NCBI GenBank assembly: GCA_037974335.1
Contig: CM075724.1
Span: forward strand, 72,038,850 to 72,102,849
Length of the DNA stretch: 64,000 bases
Reading direction: 5' to 3'
Source of the DNA: Prionace glauca
Taxonomy: Eukaryota > Chordata > Chondrichthyes > Carcharhiniformes > Carcharhinidae
Under the pieces are notes generated by a model that worked only from the letters and a program-made list of their open reading frames with translations, searched no databases and was not told where the DNA came from. The position numbers and the translations under genes were made by a program. Of this stretch, positions 38,901-48,787 are shown piece by piece; the stretch's first letter is position 1, and each line of letters starts with the position of its first letter.

Positions 38901-39694
38901 CAGTTAGGTTGTGGGATCTGTGATGGGATTTCTTTTTTAAAAATTTGTTGTTTTGATTCCATTCACGCTCATTTAGGCTTTCTCGTGATATGTCTTGGCA
39001 TTATGATATTGGTCTTGGAGGCCGGTGCGAAATGAGAACAATAAATGTATTGGTAATTTCCTTGTGTAGCAGCTAATTGGACTGATGTAAACCTTCTCAA
39101 TGAGCCGTTGTGTTACAATATCCCGCTTATCAGAGGTGGCGCGATGTTGATCACGACTGTGAACCAGGGAAGTTTAATCGATCGGAAGGTAACCAAGTTG
39201 ATATGCGTTTTTATATTCATTTGGGTATCTTCAAGATTAATAGAGGATGAATTTTCAGTACTGGTGAACAGTACTCTGTTGTCTAATGGAGGATGGCAAT
39301 GGCTGAGATCCTTAAGATTTGTGCGCCTACACCCCGTGTCAGCAAACAAATTGGTGAAGAGATTATTTCCAAGTTCACTTGAAATGAAATGAAATGCTTC
39401 CACTGCTGCCTTGAAATTGTTGCACTCACAGATGTTTTGTGAAGAGCTGTCTATTACAATGTTTTGACGAACATTAGACTTCTAACATATCGAGTTAATG
39501 ATTTTTTTCTCACAATCTTCATGCAGACTAAAACAATTCCACGGGAAAATAAGGTGACTTACGCTGCTCTAGCGATGGCAGCCCCAAAGAAAGCAGATAA
39601 GGCTAATTATAAAGAGAAGAGTACAGTTTACGGTCAGATTCGCATGGAAAAGCAGAGACCAGACGCTGGTTACACGCAAGGAAAGGACGAGTAA
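23947..39694 (+). CDS. VJ-C1 immunoglobulin-superfamily inhibitory receptor, whole gene (multi-exon)
   Basis: Span of a complete type I membrane receptor assembled from splice signals. Exons are 23947-23995, 24162-24482, 25453-25764, 36025-36135, 36916-36959, then 38498-38662 or 39527-39694. Phases join as 1,1,1,1,0, giving 333 residues with the first tail or 334 with the second. Domain order is signal peptide 1-16, V-set with J-like strand about 22-123, C1-set 124-227, transmembrane about 234-255, cytoplasmic tail with two tyrosine motifs. Seen: every exon edge has AG/GT and the frame stays open. Known: SIRP receptors combine V and C1 domains with ITIM tails, and NKp30 has a VJ-type domain with a GNGT strand. 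Inferred: an inhibitory receptor of leukocytes signalling through SHP phosphatases. It has one C1 domain where SIRP-alpha has two, so orthology is not claimed. It could instead belong to the VJ-C1 families described in amphibian and shark MHC regions. Confidence 0.85.
24162..24482 (+). CDS. Receptor exon 2: V-set Ig domain with fused J-like strand
   Basis: This 321-base, phase 1-1 exon encodes residues 17-123. V-set landmarks are Cys44 (SFHC), Trp59 (IQWW), the DAGVYYC motif with Cys103, and a G-strand reading GNGTGSKLSVR (residues 113-123), which is a J-like beta bulge built into the same exon. An extra cysteine (Cys49) sits in the BC region. N-glycosylation sequons are visible at NVS, NVT and NGT. 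The acceptor is the TTCATTAG at 24161 and the donor is CGAG|GTAGG. Known: NKp30 and SIRP V domains end in similar GNGT or GAGT strands followed by LxV, and neither rearranges. Inferred: this is the ligand-binding distal domain. No recombination signal follows the exon, so this is not a V segment awaiting V(D)J joining. Confidence 0.9.
24664..24970 (+). mobile_element. CR1 LINE 3' fragment D in the intron between the V and C1 exons
   Basis: A severely 5'-truncated copy holding only the last 72 or so codons (from VEMVATRGHRFKV to GIGGYR) and the 3' UTR, ending in TTCTATGTTCTATGTTCTA. It is in the same orientation as the host gene. Confidence 0.9.
25453..25764 (+). CDS. Receptor exon 3: C1-set Ig domain
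   Basis: This 312-base, phase 1-1 exon encodes residues 124-227. It opens VPPTPLKI, as in the hinge before SIRP C1 domains, then shows Cys148, the FYPKNINFTWYKDG strand with Trp162, the LYEASS strand typical of C1 domains, and YTCLVTH with Cys205, 57 residues after Cys148. One sequon is present (NFT). The acceptor is TTTATTTCATAG and the donor is ACAG|GTAAGC. The - strand exon at 61935-61627 matches it in length (309 bases), in its first codons and in phase. C1 domains are largely confined to antigen receptors, MHC proteins and their relatives such as SIRP and tapasin, so the VJ-C1 pairing is informative about family. Confidence 0.9.
26786..26812 (+). repeat. Short A/CA-rich simple repeat
   Basis: AAAAAAAAACACACACACGC-type run in receptor intron 3. 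Confidence 0.7.
27335..29303 (+). mobile_element. CR1 LINE copy E in receptor intron 3
   Basis: About 2 kb, with an open frame from about 27358 covering 551 residues: linker region, DKSPGPDGMYPRIL, the RT domain with NMDFSKAFDKVP, SGVPQGSVLGPL and FADDT, and the C-terminal region. The frame shifts near 28990 and the last 66 residues (VATRGHRFKV to GGYR) are read in another frame. The endonuclease part is absent. It ends in three TTCTATG-like repeats. It lies head-on to copy F, 600 bases away. Confidence 0.92.
29900..32700 (-). mobile_element. CR1 LINE copy F in receptor intron 3, with endonuclease part
   Basis: The longest CR1 copy lying wholly in the window. On the - strand the endonuclease region (GVFYRPPNSD, VVVMGDFNFRNIDW) is read at about 32700-32010 in two frames. 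The RT and C-terminal region is one open frame of 643 residues (31902-29971) with YMDFSKAFDKVP, SGVPQGSVLGPL, FADDT and RRFTRMLPGL. The 3' end with CR1 repeats is at 29900. A few frame breaks separate the endonuclease from the RT. It is the same subfamily as copy E and inverted to it. Confidence 0.92.
33060..33290 (+). mobile_element. Degenerate CR1-like 3' end
   Basis: Reads WNELPRNLLEGG, a hydrophobic shift, then a final portion ending GAD*VDRSAFSALYKS, the decayed form of the CR1 end that gives WxDGRxxCxVL-type tails. An old copy. Confidence 0.45.
33420..33610 (+). repeat. Dispersed repeat 3' end
   Basis: GGATGGGCAATAAATATCATTCC and TACTGATACCCACGTTAC match the 3' end of the same repeat family as 19310-19460, with its typical ATGGGCAATAAAT block. 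Confidence 0.45.
34693..35013 (-). repeat. Full-length HE1-like SINE
   Basis: Well preserved on the - strand: tail TACAGTGCAGAAACAGG, core ACATCTTTGGACTGTGGGAG, ACGGGGAGAATGTGCAAACT, and head CAGTGCTAACCACTGTGCTA. It lies in receptor intron 3. Confidence 0.93.
36025..36135 (+). CDS. Receptor exon 4: transmembrane segment
   Basis: This 111-base, phase 1-1 exon encodes residues 228-264. After a short GGTITH stalk comes a run of about 22 mostly non-polar residues (from YLLIS to IITL) with small residues and two cysteines but no charge, then the stop-transfer KRRLSKKNN. The acceptor is AACTCTGCAG and the donor is AACG|GTAAGA. The exon lies about 10.3 kb from the C1 exon because two large CR1 copies occupy the intron. 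The absence of a charged residue in the membrane fits a receptor that signals through its own tail rather than through an adaptor. Its counterpart on the - strand (54920-54815) starts in the same phase. Confidence 0.8.
36206..36400 (-). repeat. Truncated HE1-like SINE in receptor intron 4
   Basis: The tail GAATCATAAAATCC and body to ATCTTTGGACTGAGGGAGG are present; the tRNA head is absent. Confidence 0.75.
36916..36959 (+). CDS. Receptor exon 5: juxtamembrane linker
   Basis: This 44-base exon converts phase 1 to phase 0 and encodes residues 265-279 (GVQKYEKGPKYPDQE). The acceptor is TTTGTTTCTAG and the donor is CAGGAG|GTACGT. It holds two tyrosines (269 and 275), neither in an ITIM context. 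Short juxtamembrane exons with this phase change are common between the membrane and ITIM exons of Ig-superfamily receptors. Its assignment rests on good splice signals and on its phase fitting both neighbours, because the exon is too short for similarity alone. Confidence 0.65.
38498..38662 (+). CDS. Receptor exon 6a: ITIM/ITSM tail, first version
   Basis: This phase 0 exon follows CATGCAG and encodes 54 residues ending in TGA (38660-38662). It has two tyrosine motifs 22 residues apart: MTPYAALDM around Tyr288 (TxYxxL) and RTVYAQV around Tyr310 (TxYxxV, an ITSM pattern). That spacing suits tandem SH2 domains such as those of SHP-1 and SHP-2; recruitment is inferred. The C-terminus is basic (IARLRRNRTV). 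An internal CAG|GTAGAT at 38596/38597 could serve as a donor and would join in phase 0 to exon 6b. A polyadenylation hexamer lies at 39040-39045. Similarity to SIRP tails, such as a motif followed by LDM, supports the family. Confidence 0.8.
   Translation, partial: EATDVMTPYAALDMNNFRTAPRLKQQERTVYAQVDVEIARLRRNRTVMVRLGVH
39040..39045 (+). promoter_or_regulatory. Candidate polyadenylation hexamer for tail 6a
   Basis: AATAAA lies 378 bases after the stop of exon 6a and before exon 6b. Use of this site would terminate the transcript with the first tail. Function is inferred from position only. Confidence 0.35.
39527..39694 (+). CDS. Receptor exon 6b: ITIM/ITSM tail, second version
   Basis: This phase 0 exon follows CTTCATGCAG and encodes 55 residues ending in TAA (39692-39694). 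It repeats the layout of exon 6a: KVTYAALAM around Tyr291 (VxYxxL, a classical ITIM) and STVYGQIRM around Tyr314 (TxYxxI, an ITSM pattern), 23 residues apart. It can follow exon 5 directly, replacing 6a, or follow the shortened 6a. The two exons look like a tandem duplication that has diverged (YAAL then TVYxQ in both). The nearest polyadenylation hexamer downstream is AATAAA at 40133-40138. Which tail is used in which cell cannot be told from the sequence. Confidence 0.8.
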   Translation, partial: TKTIPRENKVTYAALAMAAPKKADKANYKEKSTVYGQIRMEKQRPDAGYTQGKDE

Positions 39695-40132
39695 TATTTT
39701 CATTCAATGCAGAAGCCTCTGTTATTGATACGTATGGAGAAATGCGACAGCTTATGCAAATACCGCGGAATGAGGCAGAGAACGACAACTCAGTGAAATA
39801 CTACAAACCATCATAAAAAAGAAACGACTCTTTCAGTAATTTAGAATCAAAAACTTGCATTTTCAAGTACAGCGGATGAATTCTGCTTGTTCAGTGTGAA
39901 GTAAGTCTGATGTAATGACTCCTCATAATGTCAGAAAATCGGACTACGAACCTTCCACCGTTCTACATTGACATGATAGCCTATATTATTATCTGAAATC
40001 TTCTCTGGTCATTGTATCATTAATCTTATCACTCGAGGTGCAAAGTTTTGTCACTGGCCCAAGGTGGGGTTGGCGAAAGGGAGCAGCGTGATTCGGGGCG
40101 CAACGGAAGGAGAACAAATACTGTTGACTTCC

Positions 40133-40138
40133 AATAAA
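40133..40138 (+). promoter_or_regulatory. Candidate polyadenylation hexamer for tail 6b
   Basis: AATAAA lies 439 bases after the stop of exon 6b. A second hexamer follows at 40321-40326. Either could end the long transcript; this is inferred from position. Confidence 0.35.
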
Positions 40139-41099
40139 TCACTTAATTTCGGAACTTACTGCGGTAAATATGCTTTAAGGAACTTAACCAACATGAATGC
40201 TTATATGGAGTAAACACAGCAGATAGTGTCAGAGCTTCTGTTTCCTGATCGATCATTTATTAGTTCGCCAGCTACTCCCAAGATAAAGTATATTCACATT
40301 AACAGCCCGTTTTAACGTTTAATAAATACATGAATTTGGAATTTAAAAATATAACAATCAATTAGTCGTGCTGTGCTGGACTTCTACGAACTAACCTCAG
40401 GACACTTAGGTGCAGGTTAGGGTCGGTTCTTCCAACTTCATGCATGGAGAGCAGTGCCTCAGTCACCCCAGTTGCAGAACTCAGACCCAAGAGATTCCGA
40501 GTTCATTTGTGTATATTTATAATCTCAAACATTGAATATTGTTTAATGTTCAATGTTAAGAGCGTATAGGTTTATTCTTGAACATTTCACCCCAAGCAAG
40601 ACTGTTATTGCCTCCTGACAAGAGATTACCTGGCTTTTCTTGACTCCTCTGATTGAATGTCTGTCCTTCCAACAACTAGCAACCAAGACCTTGGTGGAAG
40701 TTTCTTGCTGACCTCAGGTCCCTGAGGGAGTTGAAGGGTCACCACATTATAAGCAATTGACTAGCATATTCTCCCAACTTAACTTTTGTTAAATCTCTTC
40801 ATTTTCCCAAACAGGTAGCACATGAAAAGATAGAGAGAAGTAAGTGATACGAGTTCCATTGAAATGCATAGTTACAGTTTTATTTTTTATGGAATAGTTA
40901 CTCGAAAGTGACTGTCGAGCATAAATCAGGTTCCAAGTGTTTTATTTTCGGAACATGTGTTATTGAGAAGATAGAAGATTAGATAATGCACTTAAAATTC
41001 AAGTCTGGCAATTCGTCATTACATGCCCATGATTTTGTTTTACGTTGTTACTATCAACATTATCGGTGTCATTACATCCGAACAGGTTTTCGGAGTTTT

Positions 41100-41295
41100 A
41101 TTGCCCAATGTTAGCATGACCAATCCACCCAACCTGCAAATATTTGGACAGTGGGAGGAAGCCGGAGCACCCAGAGCAACCCCACGATCAGACCGGTATT
41201 AACTCCACATAGGGAGTAACCCAAGGCAGGAATCGAACCAATGTGCCTGGCACTGTGAAACAGCTGTGTCAACCACTTTCTGCCACATCTGCCTG
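41100..41295 (-). repeat. SINE fragment
   Basis: GTTAGCATGACCAATCCACC, TTTGGACAGTGGGAGGAAGC and GGCAGGAATCGAACCAATGT in HE1-like order; the tail is missing. Confidence 0.75.
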
Positions 41296-42197
41296 CTTCT
41301 GCCAGTTTTACACAAATACTGACTCTGAGAGGAAAAGAAAGACTTCCAAATTGAATGTAACTTTCTTAAAACAATGTTCCACAAAGTAGCACATCATAAT
41401 CCATGTCCCAGCATGAATCCCAAACAATTAATAAGTATTTTTGCAGTGTCATCTTGATGGCCATTCCTATCAGATGCCTCAGTTGAATCAGTGGTTTTTG
41501 ATTTTCTACCTTTATTGTTAAGACTTCCTGAGTAATAAATAAAAGCTGCTTCTGATGCCAGGGAATCTGATTTGCATGTGTCTTCTTACTCTTGCTCCTG
41601 TCTTGAATAACACTCTAATATTGCTCTTTTCGAATTTAGCGGATCGGTTTTAGAAATGCTGCAATATTAAATCGTTATAGTCGTCGAATCATTTTCCCTA
41701 TACTTATCTCCATTAGAAAACTGCTTTAAAAAAATTATTTAAAGTTATGTGAGGCAGCAATGTGTGCCCATGCTGCTGCATACAACTGAAAGTACATCAC
41801 AGGCCCGTACAATGTCGATCAAAATGGTAACGGGAAAATATTTCATCGAAGGTAAAGTTGAAGCCAAATGATAGAATGACGTTAACCCCAAAGAGGACAA
41901 ACTAAGATGAAGGCAAATGAAATCTGAAAACAAAAGATCTATGGTTGCAGATAGTAGACAAGAAGCAAACGTCACTCAGTTAAGTTGAAATAACACCTTT
42001 GGACTCGTAAAGCTTCATGAAGCAGAAGTTATCTGTAGTGTTTCGCATGACACCAAGCAATTCATTTCTGAATGCACCTGAGCAAATTATGTTTCCACAG
42101 CTCATCAATGTATTCCTCAGCAGTGCCATCTTGCAGAAATAAATGTGTGTCCAATGCTGCCCCTTTCGACGTGAGTTCCAGGTGCTCTCAAAAGCAG

Positions 42198-42302
42198 CCT
42201 GAAGACAAGGTAGAGTATCATGAAAACATGACAGTTGACGAGAAAGTGCCAATGCCTAAATATGGTTTTATCAGCATTGTACCAGTAAAACATTGTGGTT
42301 AG
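42198..42302 (+). CDS. Possible third tail exon downstream of the receptor
   Basis: After AAAAGCAG an open phase 0 stretch of 34 residues reads PEDKVEYHENM, then MPKYGFISIV, and ends in TAG. KYGFI has isoleucine at +3 but no suitable residue at -2. Position (2.5 kb after exon 6b) and phase are compatible with another alternative tail, but the motifs are weak. Confidence 0.15.
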   Translation, partial: PEDKVEYHENMTVDEKVPMPKYGFISIVPVKHCG

Positions 42303-45300
42303 CTAAGAATATGAATGTTTGGATAAAACTTCAAAGAGATCCCATTCGCCCCTGTTAACCATTGAATACATTTTGCCGCAACTTGCAAAGGCAAACATCT
42401 TTACCTCCCTCGATGCAGATGATGGATGATGGGAGGTGCAGCTGGTTCATTATAACAGTCTTCTGACTAATTCATGGTTTTCACGTCACTTCGCAATGCA
42501 ATGATTCTGGAAGTGTATTAAGCAGACAACAACATAAGATAATCAATTATCGCCCCTGAGAGCAGGTTATCTTGCATGGTCTGATGATCGATGAACGTAT
42601 AGATACAATGCGAGTAACCATCCCATATAATGATCAAAATGTAGCGAGTTTGCGAGTTGGACATCACCAGGTAAACCTAAATTTGAACAAAAAAAAACTG
42701 CCACGGAAGGTGACCGAACTCAACTAAATACACAATGAAATGACGGCGAAAAGACACCATTCTGATTATGGGAAGGGACGAGCGTAGCAGAAACGCAGCA
42801 ATTCACAGAGGTGAAAGTAATACCAGGAGGTTTGTATTTGTGGGCAACGCAGTTACAATGTATTAAAAAAGAATCCAATTGTGTCTTTGGCGGTTTAAAC
42901 GAGAAACTATCCATCCATTCGAATCCCAAGTTACCCCTCCTGTCCATAACGGTGCAGTTACCATCACTTTGAGCATACAGCTACGTGCATAGCGAATTCT
43001 ACCAAATTTATCATCAGAGTGTGAACCTCTACACAAACTCGCTGCAACGAATATTTAGTGGCATTGGAACATAGAATAAGACGCAGCATTCACTCGTGTC
43101 AAACAATTAGAAACAGCAGTGCCAACACAACGATCTAATAATGTAACGAATGAAGTCGCCGAACCAAAGTAAGTTCAGCCAAAAAGCACTTGATCAAACT
43201 TTAGGGAGCAAGAAGTTCTTTTTCTGTTGTTTTGTTTCCTGCATACAGAGCATTAGGGGAACAAAACTTATTTCTTAGCATTTTAATCAGCATTTTCAGG
43301 AGAAACTGAGGATAGAAGTTGGCCACAAGTTACTTCTATCAGCTTCAAAGGGTTTAGAGAAGACTTTATTTTATGTACAGAGATACGATTTTGAAGTCAA
43401 GTACAAACAATGCAACGAATATACTCGCCAACATTCTGACCAGTCCTTTGTGAATGGCACATGTGCGGAATGGGAAATATTCTATTTTCAACAAGAAGCA
43501 GTACGCGGCACTCATGGATGTTGTCAAGCCAACGAGTCCGATTGACGGACATCCGAAGTCAGACAAAACAAATTACAAACGTGTTTAAAAGCTGAGATAT
43601 TGCATGAAGTAGTGACGTTCGTATTGCGTAAAGCCATCCAGACCGATTTGTTGCTATTAGAGAGCACTGAATATGAAGGGATAAAATGTTTGCGCAAGGC
43701 GGCATCTTGTACAAAGGATTTAGGATCATCATGTAAAAATGTTAGGATAGAGATGCTGAACCACTTCAATTGCAACCATTAAGGAATCGAGTCCAGCAGC
43801 AGAAAGCCAACAGAATCGTAGGACAGGGTAACCACGAGAAATCAAATTAAGGACTAATTGAAACTAATATCAAGCAAAACAAGCCAAGCAGTTGCTCTTG
43901 ACATCCCATTGAAACAATGCTAATGCCGGGAGTAGATGTCTTAACTCTATTTGGAATTAACAATCATAGCCCAATTCATAATTTCCTAACGAACATTCCC
44001 TACAGTGAAACCCATCTCGACAAATCGAATTAGAGTTGGATTAAATCCATCCTTTAACAGGTTTAAATCATTTCATCATCTTTCATTATGTCCTCTCCTC
44101 CTCCACCATCCACAAAAGCGCTGAATTTCCTCTCTCCATATTCTTCAACTCCGTCTCCTGCGCCTTACCTGATTAGGGTTATTCTGATCCTGTTGACATG
44201 GTCTCTATCTACAGTTTGCCCTATCTCCCGTTTAACTGTCTCGTAATTTAGTCGGTTATTACAACCCCGTACAATTATCCAGCCTGCCCCATCAAAGAAT
44301 CAAGTAACATCTGCCACATTGGCATGGCCAACTTTCCTTTAACCAATACTCTGACATCAACTAAGGTAAAATTATGAACCTTTCTCAACTTACCCATGTT
44401 TATCCCAAAATCCTGAATTTTAATGGTTGCAGTGCAACGGGCCCACCTTATCTAGAAACATCTGTTTCTCAGCTGTTGTCAGCAGCACTTCTTGGTAACA
44501 ACATGTTGCACTCCCTCTCCCAGGACGAGAGTCCCCTTTTCAGTTGGATGTGGGGCAACTGGTGCGGTAGGAGTTACGGTAATGTAGGAAAGAGAATCAT
44601 TGTCATTTTCTGGTGCTCTCCCTCTCAGAAACTGTCAACACCTATATCATTTTCATTTGACTCTCATGGGGGTGGGGGACACAGTTGTTGTTTTATTATT
44701 CCTCCAAACGGTTTTTTTTGTTCTGCTGCAACCTGCTTGCAACTATCCTTTTTCCTGAAGGTGAATTCTCAAATTGGGACCCTAATATAACAATCACCAT
44801 CTCTGACTTGATATTCGTCTGTAATTTCCACCATCCCTTTCGTTCAAGTCGATATGCCCGGCTCATATCCATTCTCCATCATTTTCTTTATTAATCTCCC
44901 GTGGTCTGTTGCCACTACCTGAATTAACCTACACATGACCCTATTGTAAATCAGAATTGCATGTTACCTTTGTCCAGCATGTCAAATTAATGTTGCGCTA
45001 ATTCCCAATGAAAGTTTAGTTTCACTCTTCCCGAAAAACGGAGCTCATGAACACACTAAGAAAAGTCCAAATAATCAGCACTATTACGCAATCTCTATTT
45101 TCTTAGTATAGCTGAGATATGGAAGTTTACTAATGCGAATCTCGCAAAACAAATGTTGTCCAAAATAGTGCCGAATATCATCGGCCTCTAATTTACAATT
45201 AATTACCGTAGATGGACAAAGTTACTGTTACATTATGGGGAAAAAATACGAAATCTGTTCATAAAATGGACCGTCTCGAATAACTTTTTAGTTATTGTGA

Positions 45301-45739
45301 GGGAATTTGCAGATCTTACCCTTTTTCCAAATGAAAAGGTTTGCGCCTCGATTGTTAAAACATTATCATTGTGAGTGCACGAGCCAACATCATGACAGAT
45401 AATGCGTTCATCTTCCGTTCAAATCAGAACATTTTTAGCGAAGTTGTACATTATTTATGATAGATAATAAAAGAGATCATTTGTTTCACGCATGTCGAAA
45501 ATGAATAATTTTTTTTAATGTACATTGTAATCATGCAAGATTAGTTCCTACCTTTTCAGTGTAGGTTAAAATCGTTGCTCATTTTTTTTTCTGCGCCATC
45601 TCTCTCGTTCTGAACTGTCCTCTGACGACGCATTCAAGGCCGTCTCCTTCAAGTGAATATGACATTCCTTATTTTTGCACAATAAGCCTATGACATCAGT
45701 TATCTTTTGTATTAATAGGATTGAATCCCAGAACAAATT

Positions 45740-45840
45740 ATGAGGAAGAGATAATTTGTTCGGACAGAGCTCTGCACAATATCGAGGGCCGAAGGGTCTG
45801 TACTATGCTGTATTGTTCTACCTTTTATGCTCTATATATG
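45740..45840 (+). mobile_element. CR1 3' tail fragment
   Basis: ATCGAGGGCCGAAGGGTCTG followed by CTGTATTGTTCTACC and TTTTATGCTCTATAT matches the CR1 3' UTR. Nothing coding is preserved. Confidence 0.6.
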
Positions 45841-47404
45841 TTCACAAAATGGAACCTTGAAAAGCATACATAAATACAGAAATAGATGCTAAATAACATG
45901 AGAAATGTTCTGGAGCTCATCGCAGGCTATTAAGGGAAACTTGGTTGAAGACAATCAGTAATTGTCTTTTCATCGTCTCTGGATGTGAAAGTGGTGCCCC
46001 GGAATGGAGTACGACACGTTTTGGTACAAGGGGAAGCTGGCAACTATTAATGCCCTCTGAACCAATGCCTGTTCTCGGAATTTTAGTAATGACTATTCTC
46101 AGCGATAGCAGTCATTCTGCATTGAAAAGCACACGTTAGTAAGCGATGGTCAGAACTGGATTGTTTAAATTAAATGTTTCCTCTGTAACCTCAATGAGTT
46201 ATTTGATGGCGTTCCAGAAGGACTATTTGAAAATAATTCAATAGATGATCAAGCGTTCAAAATTGATTTAGGAAAAAATCCCATAAGTACCGCATACGAG
46301 AAGTCATTGACAAAGTAAAGCACGTGGCATCATGAGTGTAATGGATGTGTGTAATGTTTTTCATGACAAAATTTGGTGAATCGTGCTTTCTCGTTAGACG
46401 TTTCATCTATTCATTAACGAGCGATTGAATTTGGTCTGTCTGGGCTGGACCGTTCCACAATTGAATAACACGGAGAGAAAATACTGCGAGTAGTATCTAC
46501 CAAGCGATCGACGAAAGCAACTTTCATGGAATTTGCGCATAAAGACACACAAAGTAATGGCAGGCACTTCCGCAAAAATGCTTCAAATGCAGCTTGAAAG
46601 GGTTGGGTGAGAGAACGTGGAAGAAACTTCTCCTGGAACAAAAGAGTATATTTTGGGTATGGTATCTTTGTGTAGTAGATTTACTGGAATTATAAACAAT
46701 TCTCGACAAATCCGTGACATGCTCATTCCGAGTATGCGGCAGGAAACACCGTTATTGGTGAAGCATCTAATGACCTGCAGATATAAATCGCGTGCACCCA
46801 AGTCTTCTTCGTCGTCGGAACATCACTTTGTACAAGTAGCTACCATCATGTCAATCTGTGAGTTGTCACAAAGGCGATGTCACTCTCAGTTTGCGCAATC
46901 CGCACTGGAACTCTCACCTATCATTGCATATCCTCCATTCCAACTGGTAAATGACGTTTTCCACCAACACCGTGGTTAGTCGGGTCCACGTGTCCACAAA
47001 GCTCTAGCTGGGACAGTCATATTATCGTTGGACCAAATAACGAGGGCAGAATGTGCAATGGTCTTCTAATTATTTTCTTTCTTAACCTTAATTCTAAATG
47101 AATCAAAGGTTCTTCATCTTAAAATCGATTTCTTAAACACACAAAGTTTGTTTCCTGTAAACTGGCGTAGAAGCAGTTTCTGAAACATTAACTCCAGCAC
47201 TTCCCACACTAGTCTTGCCAGGAGTAACCTATAAGCATCGCACGGAATCCACATCTTTAAACGTTCTCTTTCCTCATTGTTCCATCGACTCTCGTCAATT
47301 TTCAGCAAAGCAACAACCTATTCTTACTTCCGAAGAGACTCATTCGCAGTTAATCATGGTTTCGCGTCTCTCATCACGGAGCCCACTGTTCTTTTTTTCT
47401 CTGA

Positions 47405-47690
47405 TATAGGGTCTTACATAAGAACATGACAACTGGGAACAGCGCTTCACCAGAGCCAGGTCCGCCATTCGATAATGCTGGATTTGATCTCGACCGCAAT
47501 ACGATTTCCCTGCCATTCTCCACAGCCCATCATTCCATTACGAGTGGAACACCTTTCTATCTCCTAATTAAACGTATTTAATATCTTGGTATTTGCCACA
47601 ATTTTCAGCCGTGAATTTCATGGATTCATGACAATTTGAGAGAAGTAATTTCTCCTCATCTTTTTAAATAAATGTCAGGTTGTTAACTTC
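47405..47690 (-). mobile_element. Old CR1-like 3' fragment
   Basis: The + strand shows CATAAGAACATGACAACTGGGA, CCGCCATTCGATAATGCTGG and later GAGAGAAGTAATTTCTCCTCA, the reverse complement of an old vertebrate CR1 3' end with the same subfamily tail as the copy at 8640-11346. Confidence 0.6.
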
Positions 47691-47839
47691 GTTACCAAAA
47701 AATATAGGAATTAGTATTTGAATGGATATAAATTGAGCGACGTGGGTATTCAGTAAGGCCTTCATGTCCTTGTGCATCAGTTGCAGACAGTAAGCAACGG
47801 TTGCAGCAGACAGTGAGGAAGGCAAATTGTTTGTTGGGC

Positions 47840-48470
47840 CTCAATGTAGTGTTACGGTCATAGTTAGGATGCGGAGAAAGATCAACTCAATGTAAGGTAA
47901 ATCCTTTCAAAAGTTTGACAGCAGCAGGGAAGAAGCTCTTCTTGCGTCGGTTCGTACGTGACCTTCGAATTTTGTATTTTTTTTTCCGGAAGAAGAAGGT
48001 GGAAGATAGAATGTCCATGGTGCGTTGTGTCCTTAATTATGCTGGCTGCTTTGCCGAGGCAGTGGGAAGTGTGGACAGAGTAAATGGATCGGATGCTGGT
48101 TCGCGTGATGGATTGGGCTACATTCACGGCGTTTTGTAATTCCTTGCTGTCTTCGGCAGAGCAGCAGCCAGACCAAGCTATGATGCAGTCAGAAAGATTT
48201 TTTTCTGTGCTACATCTGTAAAAGTTGGTTGAGAGTTGTAGCTGACATGCCAAATTTTCTGGTCTACTGAAAAAGTAGAGGCGTTGGCGGGCTTTCGAAG
48301 CTACAGTATCGGCATGGGGGAACCAGGACATGTTGCTCGTGATCTGGACACCAGAAACCTGAAGCTTTCGACCCTTTCTACTTTGTCCGTGTTGATGGAT
48401 ACGGGACATGTTCTCCTTTCTACTTCCTGAAGTCGATGGCAATCTCCTTTTTGTTGACGTTCTATTTTGT
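47840..48470 (-). mobile_element. L2-like LINE fragment
   Basis: On the - strand KARQRLYFFSRPENL, CIIAWSGCCSAEDSKELQ, NVAQSITRTSIRSI and CLGKAASIIKDTTHHGHS follow the order of the L2-like pol C-terminus seen at 3240-3880. It is open over 186 residues in one frame yet 5'-truncated and without a clear 3' tail. Confidence 0.75.
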
Positions 48471-48709
48471 TACATATCGCACAATGGTCCAGAACAACAA
48501 AAAATTTAAAACATGCCGATCTTACTTTGTGCTAATCTGCACTCTACGTTTGTAATATCTACTTTATATTAATAATGGCACAATTTCCACTTTTATTCCC
48601 CCCAATGGACTTTAAAACCATCCATTGCTCAATGCCGTTCAATATTCGGAGGCGCTTTCCAAATGGCCAATCGTCACTTTTTATAACATTTGCAATTAAA
48701 CTGACAAGT

Positions 48710-48787
48710 TCTAGGGGGGTTTCACAGTAACTTCATCGTACTATTTGCGTAAGCCTACTTATCGCAGTAATAAATAAACTTTAAAAA
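48710..48787 (+). repeat. SINE tail fragment
   Basis: TTTCACAGTAACTTCATCGT and TAAGCCTACTTATCGCAGTA with AATAAATAAAC: only the tail of the TAACTTCATTGC SINE type. Confidence 0.75.

Larger units (their letters stand above)
41300..47404. other. Long stretch without recognised genes
   Basis: Apart from a weak exon candidate at 42198-42302 and a CR1 tail at 45740-45840, I see only short open frames on both strands without family features. Confidence 0.4.

Noticed and set aside
44374-44790. 138-codon open frame
   Set aside because: No domain, membrane or splice features and no family resemblance; taken as chance.
46617-46979. 120-codon open frame
   Set aside because: Open frames of similar length lie on the other strand over the same stretch and neither shows protein-like features.
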